In this document: one piece after another, positions 9,698-18,935 of the stretch
How the letters are laid out: each line of letters opens with the position of its first letter
Position numbering within the stretch: the first letter of the stretch is position 1
From: UBA1447 sp002329225
GTDB taxonomy: Bacteria; Bacillota; Clostridia; Oscillospirales; Acutalibacteraceae
NCBI GenBank assembly: GCA_050946835.1
Contig: JBMNVN010000002.1
Span: 248,001-312,000, forward strand
Direction: 5' to 3'
Length of the DNA stretch: 64,000 nt
The notes under the pieces: model-generated
Told to the model about the DNA's origin: nothing
Database searches by the model: none
The model's input: only the letters and a program-made list of their open reading frames with translations
Position numbers and translations under genes: made by a program

Positions 9698-10435
9698 TTA
9701 AGAATTATTGGTGATTTTCATCATCATTTTTAGTTCTTCTTCCGTAAGGTCACGCCATTTCCCCTGCTTGAGCATCCCGAGTTTTACCGAGCCTTCAGCC
9801 GTTCTTTTTAACCTTGCAACATCCAGATTTTGCTCTTCACACATTCTTCTTATCTGACGGTTTCGCCCTTCTGCAAGCACAACTTCAAGTACGGAACGTC
9901 TTTTGTCGTGCTGCAAAACTTTTACGGAAATAGGAGCCGTTTCTCTGCCGTCAATTTTTATACCATCCATCATTGAAGCAAGCTGTTCTTCCGTTGCGGG
10001 CGGTTTAACAGTCACTCTGTAAGTTTTCATGACCTTGTTTTTCGGGTGAGAAACAGCGTAATGAAAATCACCGTCGTTTGTCATCAGCAACAAACCTTCA
10101 GAATCCTTGTCAAGCCTCCCTACAGGATATACCCGTTCCTCAACATCCGCTACAAGTTCGGCTACGCACTTCCTGTCAAGTTCATCGCTCATGGTTGTTA
10201 CATAGCCCCTCGGTTTATGTAAAACAATATAGCGGTAGTTATCGGCGTTTTTAATCAGATTGTTACCCACTTTGACAAGGTCTTTTCCCGGGGAAACTTT
10301 ATCGCCGACTTTTGCAGTTCTGCCGTTAATGGTAACTTTTTTTTGAGCCACCAACTCCTCCGCCTTGCGTCGGGAAGTATAGCCGCAGTCGGAGATATAT
10401 TTATGGATCCTTACTTTATTTCCGTTGTCTTTCAA
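9698..10435 (-). CDS. RsuA/RluB family rRNA pseudouridine synthase
   Basis: Converts uridine to pseudouridine in rRNA, most likely 23S (RluB type). An S4 RNA-binding domain (about 7-65) is followed by the synthase domain with the catalytic motif GRLDKDSEGLLL, whose Asp is the nucleophile. RNRQIRRM near the C-terminus is another family signature. The start is a TTG at 10435 with GAGGTTAG eight bases upstream. RluB versus RsuA cannot be settled from sequence alone, but the location after the scpA-scpB-ytfJ run matches the rluB position in Clostridia. Confidence 0.92.
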   Translation of the reverse strand: MKDNGNKVRIHKYISDCGYTSRRKAEELVAQKKVTINGRTAKVGDKVSPGKDLVKVGNNLIKNADNYRYIVLHKPRGYVTTMSDELDRKCVAELVADVEERVYPVGRLDKDSEGLLLMTNDGDFHYAVSHPKNKVMKTYRVTVKPPATEEQLASMMDGIKIDGRETAPISVKVLQHDKRRSVLEVVLAEGRNRQIRRMCEEQNLDVARLKRTAEGSVKLGMLKQGKWRDLTEEELKMMMKITNNS

Positions 10436-10485
10436 AAAACTAACCTCAGCTGCAGTAAGTTGTTTTGTTAAAGCGTTTCAGACGA

Positions 10486-10893
10486 TTATTCCGCAGCATC
10501 CTGTTCTTTGGGTTCAGCCTTATCTTTTGTGAACATACCTACAACGTCGGATACCTTATCAATCACATCGGGAACCATCCCGATTATTCTTTCAGCAGAA
10601 TTATCGGAAGATGTAATGTGCTTAATAGATACTTCACCGTCTTTAACGATAAGAAAAGCTACGGGACTGATAGTAATTCCGGCACCGCCGCCGCCGCCGA
10701 ACAGTCCGTCGGCACTTTTTGAAGGAAAGTCCGTACCTCCTGAAGCAAAGCCGTATGTGACTTTTGAAATCGGAATAACTGAAAGGTGTTCATCCAATAA
10801 AATCGGGTCGCCTACAATAGTACTTACATCCACCAAGTTTCTGATCTTCTCAATTGCGGTACCCAGTATTCCGCTTGCAGACTTTTCACTCAT
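10486..10893 (-). CDS. ytfJ: YtfJ/GerW family sporulation-associated protein
   Basis: A 135-residue protein of the GerW (YtfJ) family. In Bacillus this is a spore protein needed for lysozyme-triggered germination, but homologues are common in Clostridia and the biochemical role is unknown. Diagnostic parts are TIVGDPILLDEHLSVIPISKVTYGF, the region FASGGTDFP, and a glycine run (about 70-75) followed by ISPVAFLIV. It lies between the DUF2953 gene and the pseudouridine synthase, the usual clostridial position. Confidence 0.9.
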   Translation of the reverse strand: MSEKSASGILGTAIEKIRNLVDVSTIVGDPILLDEHLSVIPISKVTYGFASGGTDFPSKSADGLFGGGGGAGITISPVAFLIVKDGEVSIKHITSSDNSAERIIGMVPDVIDKVSDVVGMFTKDKAEPKEQDAAE

Positions 10894-10908
10894 ATCATCT
10901 ATCTCCTT

Positions 10909-11574
10909 TTAAATAATTTTTGAATTCTGTTTATTTGCCTTTTGACTGCCTCTAAAGAACTTTATCAGGACATTGAATATAAAATCAAAAGCGAAAATAA
11001 AAACGGCGGTTAAAAGAATTAAAGGCGAAATCAACACTGTTGCATCTAAATATGTTTCGTTGTTATTGGAAAAATAGTCAGGCGCGACGGTTATTTGTTG
11101 ATTTTTTACTTTTACTGCGGAATTGATTGTACCGATTGCAGGATAAACCGCCGCACAAAACCTTCCGTAATTGATAGCGGTCTTTGCCGAATCTTCACCG
11201 GTGATTTTAACTTTCAAATGCAGTTTTTTAATCTTGATGGACTTTAAAAAATATACTGAAAGCTTTTTTAAAGAAGCGGCGGCATTCTGAATTAACTCCG
11301 TTACTCCAACTACTCCCTGATTTTCATAATAATCGCGAAAAATTGAACTCTTCTTTTTTTCCTTGGGCTTTTCTTCTTTCTTCGGCTTCTTATCTTCTTC
11401 TTTTTTTTCTTTATCCTTTCCCTTATCTTTCTTAGGAATCAGCTTAAACCTTAAAAAAAGCCAGCCAACATCTAAAGCAAGTTGTTGTGAATACACTATG
11501 TAAAACCTTACATTGATGGAAAGTAATAAAACAAAACCGATTATTATTGAAAGAATAGTTATAAGTGCAGGCAC
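10909..11574 (-). CDS. DUF2953 domain-containing membrane protein
   Basis: A 221-residue protein of unknown function. It has an N-terminal membrane segment (residues 3-22), a DUF2953 core, and a second hydrophobic segment (about 175-205). Between about 40 and 75 lies a lysine/glutamate-rich low-complexity stretch. The start is a GTG. The gene sits between scpB and ytfJ; DUF2953 proteins commonly neighbour ytfJ, and in spore formers the pair is linked to sporulation, though no activity is established. Confidence 0.82.
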   Translation of the reverse strand: MPALITILSIIIGFVLLLSINVRFYIVYSQQLALDVGWLFLRFKLIPKKDKGKDKEKKEEDKKPKKEEKPKEKKKSSIFRDYYENQGVVGVTELIQNAAASLKKLSVYFLKSIKIKKLHLKVKITGEDSAKTAINYGRFCAAVYPAIGTINSAVKVKNQQITVAPDYFSNNNETYLDATVLISPLILLTAVFIFAFDFIFNVLIKFFRGSQKANKQNSKII

Positions 11575-11579
11575 TGCCT

Positions 11580-12188
11580 TTACCCCTCTATATCCGATTG
11601 ATTTTTTTCCTCTTCACTGCCAAATGATAATTGAACACCTGTATCTTCATCATTTTCGGTATCTTTTTTCAATTCGTCTTTTTCAGGTAAATCGGGCAAA
11701 TCACTTAATGATGTAAGGCAAAAGCAACGCAAAAACTCAGGCGTTGTACCGTAAAGAAGAGGCCTCCCCGGCAAATCAAGTCTGCCTTTTTCTTCAATCA
11801 GCCCTTTTTGTGTTAAGGTGGAGATAACTCCCGAACAATCCACTCCCCTTATCTGCTCAACATATGATTTGGTAACCGGTTGATTATACGCAACCACCGC
11901 AAGAACTTCAAATGCGGCCGCCGAAAGCGGTGTGTTTCTTTTAATTTCAAGGACTTCTCTGATTTTATCGGCATAGGCTCTTTTTGTGCATATCTGAAAA
12001 CTGTCGTCCAAGCGAAGCAAACTCAAGCCGCTGCTTTCCGACTCCAATTCAGCCGTAAGTTCTTCAAGTACTTTTAACGCAACGGAGATTTCCGTTTCCA
12101 AAGCTTCAGCTATACGTGCTATTTCAAGCGGTTCACCCGAAGCGAAAAGGAGAGCTTGAGTCAAAGCCTTCATTTCATTATTAATCAA
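11580..12188 (-). CDS. scpB: Segregation and condensation protein B
   Basis: A winged-helix subunit of the SMC-ScpAB condensin that organises and segregates the chromosome. Residues 1-160 carry two winged-helix domains with ALLFASGEPLEI, LAVVAYNQPVTKSYVEQIRGV and LIEEKGRLDLPGRPLLYGTT, all family hallmarks. The tail (165-202) is acidic. The TTG at 12188 has GGGGGAG eight bases upstream; an ATG five codons later has none. It overlaps scpA by 8 nt. Confidence 0.96.
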   Translation of the reverse strand: MINNEMKALTQALLFASGEPLEIARIAEALETEISVALKVLEELTAELESESSGLSLLRLDDSFQICTKRAYADKIREVLEIKRNTPLSAAAFEVLAVVAYNQPVTKSYVEQIRGVDCSGVISTLTQKGLIEEKGRLDLPGRPLLYGTTPEFLRCFCLTSLSDLPDLPEKDELKKDTENDEDTGVQLSFGSEEEKNQSDIEG

Positions 12189-12912
12189 TCTTTGAGCTCC
12201 CCCGTTCAGTTTTAATCAAAAGTACATTCAAATCGTTTTGTTCTCCAGTAAATTTAATTCTTTTTGCCTTTGACAATGTAAGCAAAGCTAAAAATGTGGC
12301 GACCAACTCGGACTTTGATTCGGCCTTTTCAAAAAAAGCAAGGAATTTCAGTTTTCCGGTAACTGAAATTTGACGAAGAATTTTACTGATTCTTGAAGAA
12401 ACGGAAACTATTTTCTGAGCTACTATTCCGTTGAAAGCCTCTATGGGGGGAGGCAACCTTCTTTGCCCCTTTCCGACGGCACTTAAATAGGCTTTAAACA
12501 ACTCGGAAGGTTCATGAATCCTTGTATAAACAGGGTTTTCCTCAAACTCAACCGGTTCTCTGGAAAGATAATCGAATCCTTTTGAGATTTTGCTGAGCTT
12601 TCCCGCTACAAGTTGACAATCCAAATACTCGGTCAGTTCGCCTTTAAGTTCTTCGGTTAATCTGTCGGCCTCATCATGAACGGGTAACAAAGATACGGTC
12701 TTGATATAGATTAATCTGGCGGCCATTTCCAAAAACTCGCTTGCAATGTCAAGGTTTTCAACCTGCATAGCCTTAACATAATCCAGATACTGTTCAATCA
12801 GTTCAAGTATAGGCACATCATTGATACTCACCTTGCGCTTACTGATTAAACTTAACAGCAAGTCCATAGGGCCTTCAAATATTTCCAATTTATAAAGCGG
12901 TTTTTCAGTCAT
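12181..12912 (-). CDS. scpA: Segregation and condensation protein A
   Basis: The kleisin subunit that bridges SMC heads and binds ScpB. The N-terminal signature YKLEIFEGPMDLLLSLI lies at 7-23. Other family stretches are YLDYVKAMQVENLDIASEFLEMAARLIYIKT and the C-terminal winged helix FLALLTLSKAKRIKF. Length 243 is normal. It is followed by overlapping scpB and preceded, 16 nt away, by a site-2 protease gene, the usual M50-scpA-scpB order in Firmicutes. Confidence 0.96.
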   Translation of the reverse strand: MTEKPLYKLEIFEGPMDLLLSLISKRKVSINDVPILELIEQYLDYVKAMQVENLDIASEFLEMAARLIYIKTVSLLPVHDEADRLTEELKGELTEYLDCQLVAGKLSKISKGFDYLSREPVEFEENPVYTRIHEPSELFKAYLSAVGKGQRRLPPPIEAFNGIVAQKIVSVSSRISKILRQISVTGKLKFLAFFEKAESKSELVATFLALLTLSKAKRIKFTGEQNDLNVLLIKTERGSSKID

Positions 12913-12928
12913 TCTACACCCGAATTAT

Positions 12929-13588
12929 TTAAGGTTTTATTCCCAATATAAGCAACATCAAATCAAAAATAAAATTTGAAATTATTACCAGCGGGGTTGT
13001 AAGGACACCTGTAAGCATAAGCACCAATACTACCAATATAATATAACGCTCATATTGCATAATTTTGTAGTATATTCTGTCCGGCAAAAATAGAGTGGCA
13101 AGTCTTGAACCGTCCAAAGGCGGTATTGGCAACAGGTTAAAAACAGCCAAATTGATATTAATTCCCGCACTGAAAATTAAGAAAAGATAAATCACTTCTT
13201 TTACCGTACTTTCCGGCATAACAAACATAAGAAGCCTGAGCAGAACCAAGGATAGAAAGCCCATAATAAGATTTGAAATGGGACCGGCAATCGCCGTCAA
13301 TGCCATACCGACTTTTCTGTCTTTAAAATTCCTGATATTAACGGGAACTGGTTTTGCGTAACCGAAGCCGGCAAGGAGTATCATCAGTGCGCCAATAGGG
13401 TCTATATGCGCCAAAGGATTTAATGTCAGTCTGCCGCTGAGTCTGGCGGTTTGGTCGCCCAATTTTGTAGCAACCAGTGCATGAGCATATTCATGTATCG
13501 GCAGTACACAGAATATAACAAAAATCCTGGCTAAAAACTTGATTAGCAAATCTAAATTAAAGCCGTCGCGTATAATATCGGTTATCAT
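12929..13588 (-). CDS. Site-2 protease family (M50B) membrane metalloprotease
   Basis: An intramembrane zinc protease of the YwhC/rhizobial S2P-like group. The HEYAH zinc motif falls in a membrane segment around 31-35, and the third ligand motif, NLLPIPPLDGSRL, lies near 150. About five to six hydrophobic segments are visible. The start at 13588 (MITDIIRDGF) has AGAGGAA upstream; an earlier in-frame codon at 13621 is too close to the promoter described separately. Substrate unknown. It is first in the run leading to scpA-scpB. Confidence 0.9.
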   Translation of the reverse strand: MITDIIRDGFNLDLLIKFLARIFVIFCVLPIHEYAHALVATKLGDQTARLSGRLTLNPLAHIDPIGALMILLAGFGYAKPVPVNIRNFKDRKVGMALTAIAGPISNLIMGFLSLVLLRLLMFVMPESTVKEVIYLFLIFSAGININLAVFNLLPIPPLDGSRLATLFLPDRIYYKIMQYERYIILVVLVLMLTGVLTTPLVIISNFIFDLMLLILGIKP

Positions 13589-13634
13589 AACATTCCTCTG
13601 CGTTCTTATGATTCTTGACAATTTGTTAAACTAT

Positions 13635-13663
13635 ATCGTAATAAAAAAAGCCTTTTATGTCAA
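13635..13663 (-). promoter_or_regulatory. Sigma-A-type promoter for the site-2 protease/scpAB run
   Basis: On the minus strand TTGACA (13658-13663) is separated by exactly 17 bp from TACGAT (13635-13640). The first box is a perfect -35 and the second matches four of six -10 bases. It lies in the 102 nt between prmC and the protease start and would begin transcription about 40 nt before the ATG. Confidence 0.6.
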
Positions 13664-13690
13664 CCGGTATAGAGAATTTTATGAGTAATT

Positions 13691-14533
13691 TCAGGTGATT
13701 CTTACAACTCTTGATTTACCGCTAAAATCTTTCAATAAAGTTACATTCCTATCGCCATGTTGAAAAATCCGCAATACATCTTCCCCTTGTGTATCTCCTA
13801 TTTCAACCGCCATAGCACCCTCGTCTTTAAGGTAAGGCAGCCATTGCGTTGCTAAACAGCGGTAAAAAATCAGGCCGTCTTCCCCTCCGTCCAACGCAGA
13901 AGCCGGTTCAAACAGAACCTCCCTTTGAATAGTCTCCAACTCAGCCGTAGCAATATAGGGAGGGTTTGAAACGATTAAGTCCGGTTCAGGCAATTCATCC
14001 GAACAATAACCGTTAAAAACATCCTTTAAGAGCGGCTTTACATTATCAAGTGAATGAAGCTCAATGTTTGCGAGTAAATATTTATAAGCCTCAGGTGAGT
14101 TTTCAAGCAAGAAAACAGTTACCTGCGGGCAGAACTTTGCAATACTGATACCTATGCAACCGGTACCTGCACATAGATCAAACACTACGGGATTTTCGGT
14201 GTTCGTTTTAAGCCTTTCTATTGCAAAGTCTATTAACAGCTCGGTTTCGGGACGTGGTATCAAAACACCGGGACCTACATTGAACAGCAGCCCCATAAAT
14301 TCCCAATTACCGAGTATATATTGCAAAGGCTCTCGGGACGCACGTCTCTCAACATATTTTAGAAAGTTCTCAGCAGCATCGCTTCCCGGCTCGGAAAAAG
14401 CAGACAGGAGCAAACTGCTCCTGTCTTTGCCCGTTGCCTGCTCCATAAGACAAACCGCATCAAAATAAGCATTCTCGCAACCGGCATTATTCAATTTATC
14501 AGTAGCGTCCCTGAGAAGTTCCGAAATAGTCAT
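13691..14533 (-). CDS. prmC: Peptide chain release factor N5-glutamine methyltransferase
   Basis: Methylates the glutamine of the GGQ motif in RF1/RF2. The SAM-binding region contains DLCAGTGCIGISIA, and the catalytic NPPY motif occurs in LIVSNPPYIATAEL. I use the ATG at 14533 (MTISELLRDATDKL), the usual family beginning, giving 280 residues; a TTG six codons upstream is possible. No strong ribosome site is present for either, consistent with coupling to the preceding gene, whose stop lies 15 nt upstream of this ATG. Confidence 0.94.
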   Translation of the reverse strand: MTISELLRDATDKLNNAGCENAYFDAVCLMEQATGKDRSSLLLSAFSEPGSDAAENFLKYVERRASREPLQYILGNWEFMGLLFNVGPGVLIPRPETELLIDFAIERLKTNTENPVVFDLCAGTGCIGISIAKFCPQVTVFLLENSPEAYKYLLANIELHSLDNVKPLLKDVFNGYCSDELPEPDLIVSNPPYIATAELETIQREVLFEPASALDGGEDGLIFYRCLATQWLPYLKDEGAMAVEIGDTQGEDVLRIFQHGDRNVTLLKDFSGKSRVVRIT

Positions 14534-14547
14534 AAAAATCAAGTCCG

Positions 14548-15597
14548 TCAAAGTGTGTCAATGGAATCCGTTACCGGTTCCTGAACTGAAACGGGTGTTT
14601 CTTCAATAATATTTTCTTCCGCCGCTTCCTCATTTGCTTTTTCTGCGGGCAATACGACAGCCTTAAGAGCCTGTATCGCCACCTCAATAATATCGTCCGA
14701 GGGTTCCTTGGTGGTGATTCTTTGCATCCACAGTCCCGGCGCTGACAAAATCTTAACAAAAATATTATCATGCCGCCCTGCATAACGTATAAACTCAAAG
14801 CCGAGGCTCATTATAACGGGTACAATCATAAGTTTAACGGCTACCCAAAGCAGATTTTTTCCTGCCAAACCGGGAAATATAAATAAAATCACCGATGATA
14901 CCACTATACTTAAAATAATCATAACAAACAAAAAGCTCGTGCCGCACCTGGGATGAAACCTTTTTTGCTTTCTTACATTTTCAACAGTGAGTTCCAAACC
15001 GTTTTCAAAGCAGAAAATGGTTTTGTGTTCGGCTCCGTGGTATTTGTACATACGTTTAATATCTTTCATCAAGGAGGTAAGAGCCATGTAAGACACAAAC
15101 AAAACAATCCTGATTCCACCCTCCAAGACGGTTTTCCAGATAATATCAACTCCGAAATTATCCTTCAAAAGATTAAAAATAAAGGTGGGAAGCCAGAAGA
15201 AAAGCAGAAAGGCCAACCCGAAGCCCAGAATTGCGGCAATAGTACCGATAATAGCCGTCAACTTCTCTCCAAAATGCTTGTTAAGCCATTTTTCGAACCT
15301 GGACTCCGCTGCCTGACCGACTACATCATCAAGGCTTGTTTTTTCGACGGACTCCATAAGGCTCTTATAACCTAAAGTCATAGACTCCACAAAACTCACA
15401 ATTCCTCTGATAAGAGGCCAACCGAGAATTTTATACTTATCTTTTATCGGCCTTACCTTTTTGCTTGTTGTGTCAATTGAACCGTCGGGCAGTCTGAGAG
15501 ATATTGCATAACTCTCAGGCCCTCTCATTAAGATACCTTCCATAAGAGCCTGGCCGCCGACCGAAGCCTTGCACTGTGTGTTTTCCTTTTTTTTCAT
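14548..15597 (-). CDS. DUF1385 (YqhQ-like) integral membrane protein
   Basis: A 349-residue membrane protein of the DUF1385 family, function unproven. Hallmarks are SVGGQALMEGILMRGPE near the N-terminus and YHGAEHKTI plus RFHPRCGTSF in the middle. About four to five membrane segments lie between roughly 105 and 260. The tail (295-349) is rich in Glu and Ala. Start at 15597 with GGAGTG upstream. DUF1385-prmC is a frequent clostridial pair, often near prfA and rpmE, which are not present here. Confidence 0.87.
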   Translation of the reverse strand: MKKKENTQCKASVGGQALMEGILMRGPESYAISLRLPDGSIDTTSKKVRPIKDKYKILGWPLIRGIVSFVESMTLGYKSLMESVEKTSLDDVVGQAAESRFEKWLNKHFGEKLTAIIGTIAAILGFGLAFLLFFWLPTFIFNLLKDNFGVDIIWKTVLEGGIRIVLFVSYMALTSLMKDIKRMYKYHGAEHKTIFCFENGLELTVENVRKQKRFHPRCGTSFLFVMIILSIVVSSVILFIFPGLAGKNLLWVAVKLMIVPVIMSLGFEFIRYAGRHDNIFVKILSAPGLWMQRITTKEPSDDIIEVAIQALKAVVLPAEKANEEAAEENIIEETPVSVQEPVTDSIDTL

Positions 15598-15632
15598 TTT
15601 ACACTCCAAATTCTATATACAGCAAAGGTAGA

Positions 15633-16910
15633 TCATTTAGTAAATTTAACGTCATAATTATAATGACCGGACACCCAACAATTATCGTTATTTTTCAAAG
15701 CAACAATTGCGGGGACGGAAACATTACCCACATCATGCTGAATATTTTCAAGGTCAATTTCAACTGTCAAATCTTCCGGCATAAGTTCTGCAAGCCTGTC
15801 GGCGGGACCGACAACTGTAATCCTTTTTGCAGTTTTATTTGCAAGTTCCGCAGCATTGGCAGGATTAACATTTTTAAGTATTACATTTTCAGCGGGAATA
15901 TTGAATGATTTGCTTGTAACGGATTTTAAATCTACGGTTATTTTAAAACCGTCAGCCTTTTCCAACACCTTTGCATTTTTAATGTCTTCATTTTTAACCG
16001 TAAAAGTGTTCAGCCCGGGTTTCAAATCGGCAAAATCAATTGTCTTTACACTAACCTCTTTTATACTCTCGTGCTGAACGGCATCTATTCCGAAAACAGC
16101 GTTTTGTGGAGTTATTCCGTATTGGAGCGGCGTGGTTATAAAGGCCGGCGGTATATTCTTAAAAGTTACCGCGGCAGGTAATTCCGCCACTTTATAAACG
16201 GGGATTGTCATGGATATATCCGCATTATCATTATTGATTGTCAGATAACGCAAAGTGCCTCCCAATTCTCCCACGGGCAGAATTTCCGCATCCAATGTCT
16301 GCGTTGAAGTCAGCACATTTTTCAATGTAACCCTTGCGAAAACCTTATCAATTTTTTGCATTTCGGTTGCCGGGCCGGAGATTTTAACCGTCTTGGCCGA
16401 AAGGATTTCCTTATCTTTAAAATAGCCGTCTAAAACAAGTTCTCCGTCAAAGACAATTTCAGGAGTTAAAGTATATTTGCCTTCCTTATAGTAATCAAAG
16501 AAAACATCAACATACTCGTATGAAAGCTTTATAATCTCGAACTCCGCATCGGCGGACTTCTTTTTAGCATCAATCCGCAAAGTATACTTGCCTGCCGAGT
16601 CAACATAGTTAGTGCTTGCCGTTACAATCAAATCATCGGCGGAAAGCAGTCTTTCAGCTACTACATATCTTTTCCCCACAACAGTAACATCGACTTTAAA
16701 ATCTTTTCTGCCGAAAAGCTGCAGGTCAAATGCTTCAACCGAGGCGGACATTTCGATTTTTACAGGCACATCCTTAATCACCCTCTCCTGAGGAGGGCTG
16801 ACTTTAATTGAAACAAACACCCAAATAACTACGGAAAGAATCAATGACAGAATAACTACCATTCTGTTGTTATATATCAAACCGTTAAGGGAAAACCTGG
16901 ACTTTCTCAT
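15633..16910 (-). CDS. cdaR: CdaA regulatory protein CdaR (YbbR-like repeats)
   Basis: A membrane-anchored partner that modulates the diadenylate cyclase CdaA. It has one N-terminal membrane helix (about 17-37) followed by extracytoplasmic YbbR-type beta domains; repeating segments such as VKISGPATEMQKIDKV and ITVVGPADRLAEL mark successive repeats. Length 425 fits three to four repeats. It overlaps cdaA by 4 nt (ATGA junction), the standard arrangement. Confidence 0.92.
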   Translation of the reverse strand: MRKSRFSLNGLIYNNRMVVILSLILSVVIWVFVSIKVSPPQERVIKDVPVKIEMSASVEAFDLQLFGRKDFKVDVTVVGKRYVVAERLLSADDLIVTASTNYVDSAGKYTLRIDAKKKSADAEFEIIKLSYEYVDVFFDYYKEGKYTLTPEIVFDGELVLDGYFKDKEILSAKTVKISGPATEMQKIDKVFARVTLKNVLTSTQTLDAEILPVGELGGTLRYLTINNDNADISMTIPVYKVAELPAAVTFKNIPPAFITTPLQYGITPQNAVFGIDAVQHESIKEVSVKTIDFADLKPGLNTFTVKNEDIKNAKVLEKADGFKITVDLKSVTSKSFNIPAENVILKNVNPANAAELANKTAKRITVVGPADRLAELMPEDLTVEIDLENIQHDVGNVSVPAIVALKNNDNCWVSGHYNYDVKFTK

Positions 16911-17791
16911 TTGTTTTTCCCTCCAAATATTTTTTTAATTATACTTTTCCCGTTAACTTCCGTCTTTTCGGTAATCAGTTCACTAAGAAGTCTTTCTCTA
17001 AGGACAGCCTCAGTTAAATTTCTGTCAAGCCTTCCCTTAACTGCGACAGAAATTATCCCCGTTTCTTCGGAGACGACTACCGTAACGGCATCACATTCTT
17101 CGCTCAAACCGAGAGCCGCCCTGTGCCTTGTCCCCAACTCCCGACTCAGAGAAGCGTTTTGAGTTAAAGGCAATATACAGCCGGCAGCGGCAATTCTTCC
17201 TCCACGGATTACAAGTGCTCCGTCATGCAGCGGAGACATCGGAAAGAAAATATTGCCGAGCAACGCTCTGCTAACTGCCGAATCCAAAACGGTGCCGGTA
17301 TTAATAATGTTTCCCAACGGAGTTTCACGCTCAAAAACAATAATTGCACCTGTTTTATTGTTGCTGAACTCTCCGCACTCTTTGCACACATCAATTATTG
17401 CTTTTCTTACAAGCTCATCTTGCTGTGCCTTTTCGCTTCCGGCAAGGCCGAAAAAGTCAAATCCTTTAAGTTTTCTACCTCCGAAGCTTTCCAAGGCATG
17501 CCTGATTTCCGGCTGAAACAAAATTATAATAAATATAATCATATCGGAAAACAGACGGTTAAAAATGAAAGTGCTTGCTTCCATCCTAAAGGCTGTAATA
17601 AGGGCATAAACAATACCGAGCAAAATAAAACCTTTGGCCAGCTGAAAGGCTCTGGTTTCACGAATAAGCTTGATTATACTGAAAATAATGAACGCAACCA
17701 ACAGAATGTCCAGCAAATCAAAAATGCTGAAATCTGTCAGTATTGTAAATAGTCGGTTGGCAAAATCCGTTATGCGTTCACCAATGGGCAT
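16907..17791 (-). CDS. cdaA: Diadenylate cyclase CdaA
   Basis: Condenses two ATP into the second messenger c-di-AMP, which controls potassium and osmolyte homeostasis and wall integrity. Three N-terminal membrane helices (about 25-44, 52-70, 78-95) precede the DAC domain. The catalytic DGA motif is at 190-192 and RHR at 222-224. AGAGGAGA precedes the ATG. Upstream is ispF and downstream the overlapping cdaR. The glmM that usually completes this operon in Firmicutes is not in the window. Confidence 0.95.
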   Translation of the reverse strand: MPIGERITDFANRLFTILTDFSIFDLLDILLVAFIIFSIIKLIRETRAFQLAKGFILLGIVYALITAFRMEASTFIFNRLFSDMIIFIIILFQPEIRHALESFGGRKLKGFDFFGLAGSEKAQQDELVRKAIIDVCKECGEFSNNKTGAIIVFERETPLGNIINTGTVLDSAVSRALLGNIFFPMSPLHDGALVIRGGRIAAAGCILPLTQNASLSRELGTRHRAALGLSEECDAVTVVVSEETGIISVAVKGRLDRNLTEAVLRERLLSELITEKTEVNGKSIIKKIFGGKNK

Positions 17792-17826
17792 AATATCTCC
17801 TCTTTCAAAGAGCTTTAACAGTCTTT

Positions 17827-18303
17827 TTAATTCTTACTAATCAGGCAAACGGCCATAGCCGCAATGCCCTCCATTCTACCCGCAAATCCAAGCCCTTCCT
17901 GAGTAGTTGCTTTGATATTAACCGATTCTTTACCCGTAAGGCAAGCTTGCGCAATATTATTTGTCATTTCATCCGAATAAGGTGCCAATTTCGGTTTCTG
18001 AGCGATTACCGTTGCATCAATATTTACGACGCTATAGCCCTCATTTGAGAGCATATTAATCACAGTTTTTAGAAGTTCAAGGCTGTCGGCATCTTTATAC
18101 GCCGGGTCTTTATCGGGGAAATGCTTCCCGATATCGCCAAGTCCGGCGGCTCCGAGCAGGGAGTCGGAAACGGCATGTAATAACACATCGGCATCGGAAT
18201 GACCTTCCAACCCCAAATCAAAGGGTATCTCCACACCGCCTATAATGAGTTTGCGTCCCGGTACGAGTTTGTGCACATCGTAACCCTGCCCGATTTTAAT
18301 CAT
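17827..18303 (-). CDS. ispF: 2-C-methyl-D-erythritol 2,4-cyclodiphosphate synthase
   Basis: An enzyme of the non-mevalonate isoprenoid pathway that cyclises CDP-ME 2-phosphate. The metal ligands are visible as Asp9 and His11 in GYDVHKL and His43 in ADVLLHAV. GHSDAD and IGKHFPDKDP are further family motifs. At 158 residues it is full length. It overlaps rnmV by 8 nt. No ispD is adjacent, although ispD and ispF are often paired. Confidence 0.96.
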   Translation of the reverse strand: MIKIGQGYDVHKLVPGRKLIIGGVEIPFDLGLEGHSDADVLLHAVSDSLLGAAGLGDIGKHFPDKDPAYKDADSLELLKTVINMLSNEGYSVVNIDATVIAQKPKLAPYSDEMTNNIAQACLTGKESVNIKATTQEGLGFAGRMEGIAAMAVCLISKN

Positions 18304-18904
18304 TTACTTCTCCCTGAGTGTTATCAATTCTGCTTAATACCGCCTTATACTCATCGTAAGACATAAAAATATTAATAACTTTTAAAAGGTCGCTTGAGGA
18401 CAATCTTGCGGGCAAATCAAGTTCTTTTAGCAGAGCCGCTCTTTTGCTTTTGCTGTTTTTTCTTCCGCTGATGCCGTCTTCATAAAAATCATAATTAGTT
18501 ATATTCTTCTCCGCCGATTTTGATTCCGCTAAACTGATACCCGAACGTTCAAGGGCTTTTAAAATTACTCCGCTTTCCATACCCTCTACTCCGATTTTAC
18601 CTTCTTTGGAAATTTCAGTTTTTCTTTTTTCTTTTCCGAGGATATCCGGAATATAGGCATGTTTTATTGAGCCGGAGTCTATGCTGCCGCATAAATAAGA
18701 ACGAATTTTGAACCCCGCCGAATCGCTGTCGGTCAAAATAAGTATTCCCGTTGTTTCCGCCATTCGCCTGATGAGCTTCTGCTTTTCCTTATCTTTAAAA
18801 ACTCTAAAACCGTCCGTCTCAAGTATAACCGCATCCACAAGCGAGGACAACCTTATTTTATCATATTTTCCCTCTACAATCACCGTTTCTTTTATCTTAA
18901 TCAT
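18296..18904 (-). CDS. rnmV: Ribonuclease M5
   Basis: A TOPRIM-domain nuclease that matures 5S rRNA in Gram-positives. The TOPRIM glutamate is Glu11 in IVEGKYDK and the DxD pair is Asp59/Asp61 in LTDSDSAG. The motif around LETDGFRVFKDKEKQKLI is typical of RnmV. Length 202 matches the family. In Bacillus the gene neighbours ksgA; here it lies between holA and ispF. Confidence 0.92.
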   Translation of the reverse strand: MIKIKETVIVEGKYDKIRLSSLVDAVILETDGFRVFKDKEKQKLIRRMAETTGILILTDSDSAGFKIRSYLCGSIDSGSIKHAYIPDILGKEKRKTEISKEGKIGVEGMESGVILKALERSGISLAESKSAEKNITNYDFYEDGISGRKNSKSKRAALLKELDLPARLSSSDLLKVINIFMSYDEYKAVLSRIDNTQGEVND

Positions 18905-18935
18905 TCCAACCTCTGAGTATTGCCGTTTTTATGCG

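Noticed and set aside
14953..15375. A 140-codon open frame on the plus strand
   Set aside because: Antisense to the DUF1385 gene, with no family resemblance and no ribosome site.
17225..17752. A 175-codon open frame on the plus strand
   Set aside because: It is fully antisense to cdaA, whose catalytic motifs are intact, and it shows no recognisable protein features.
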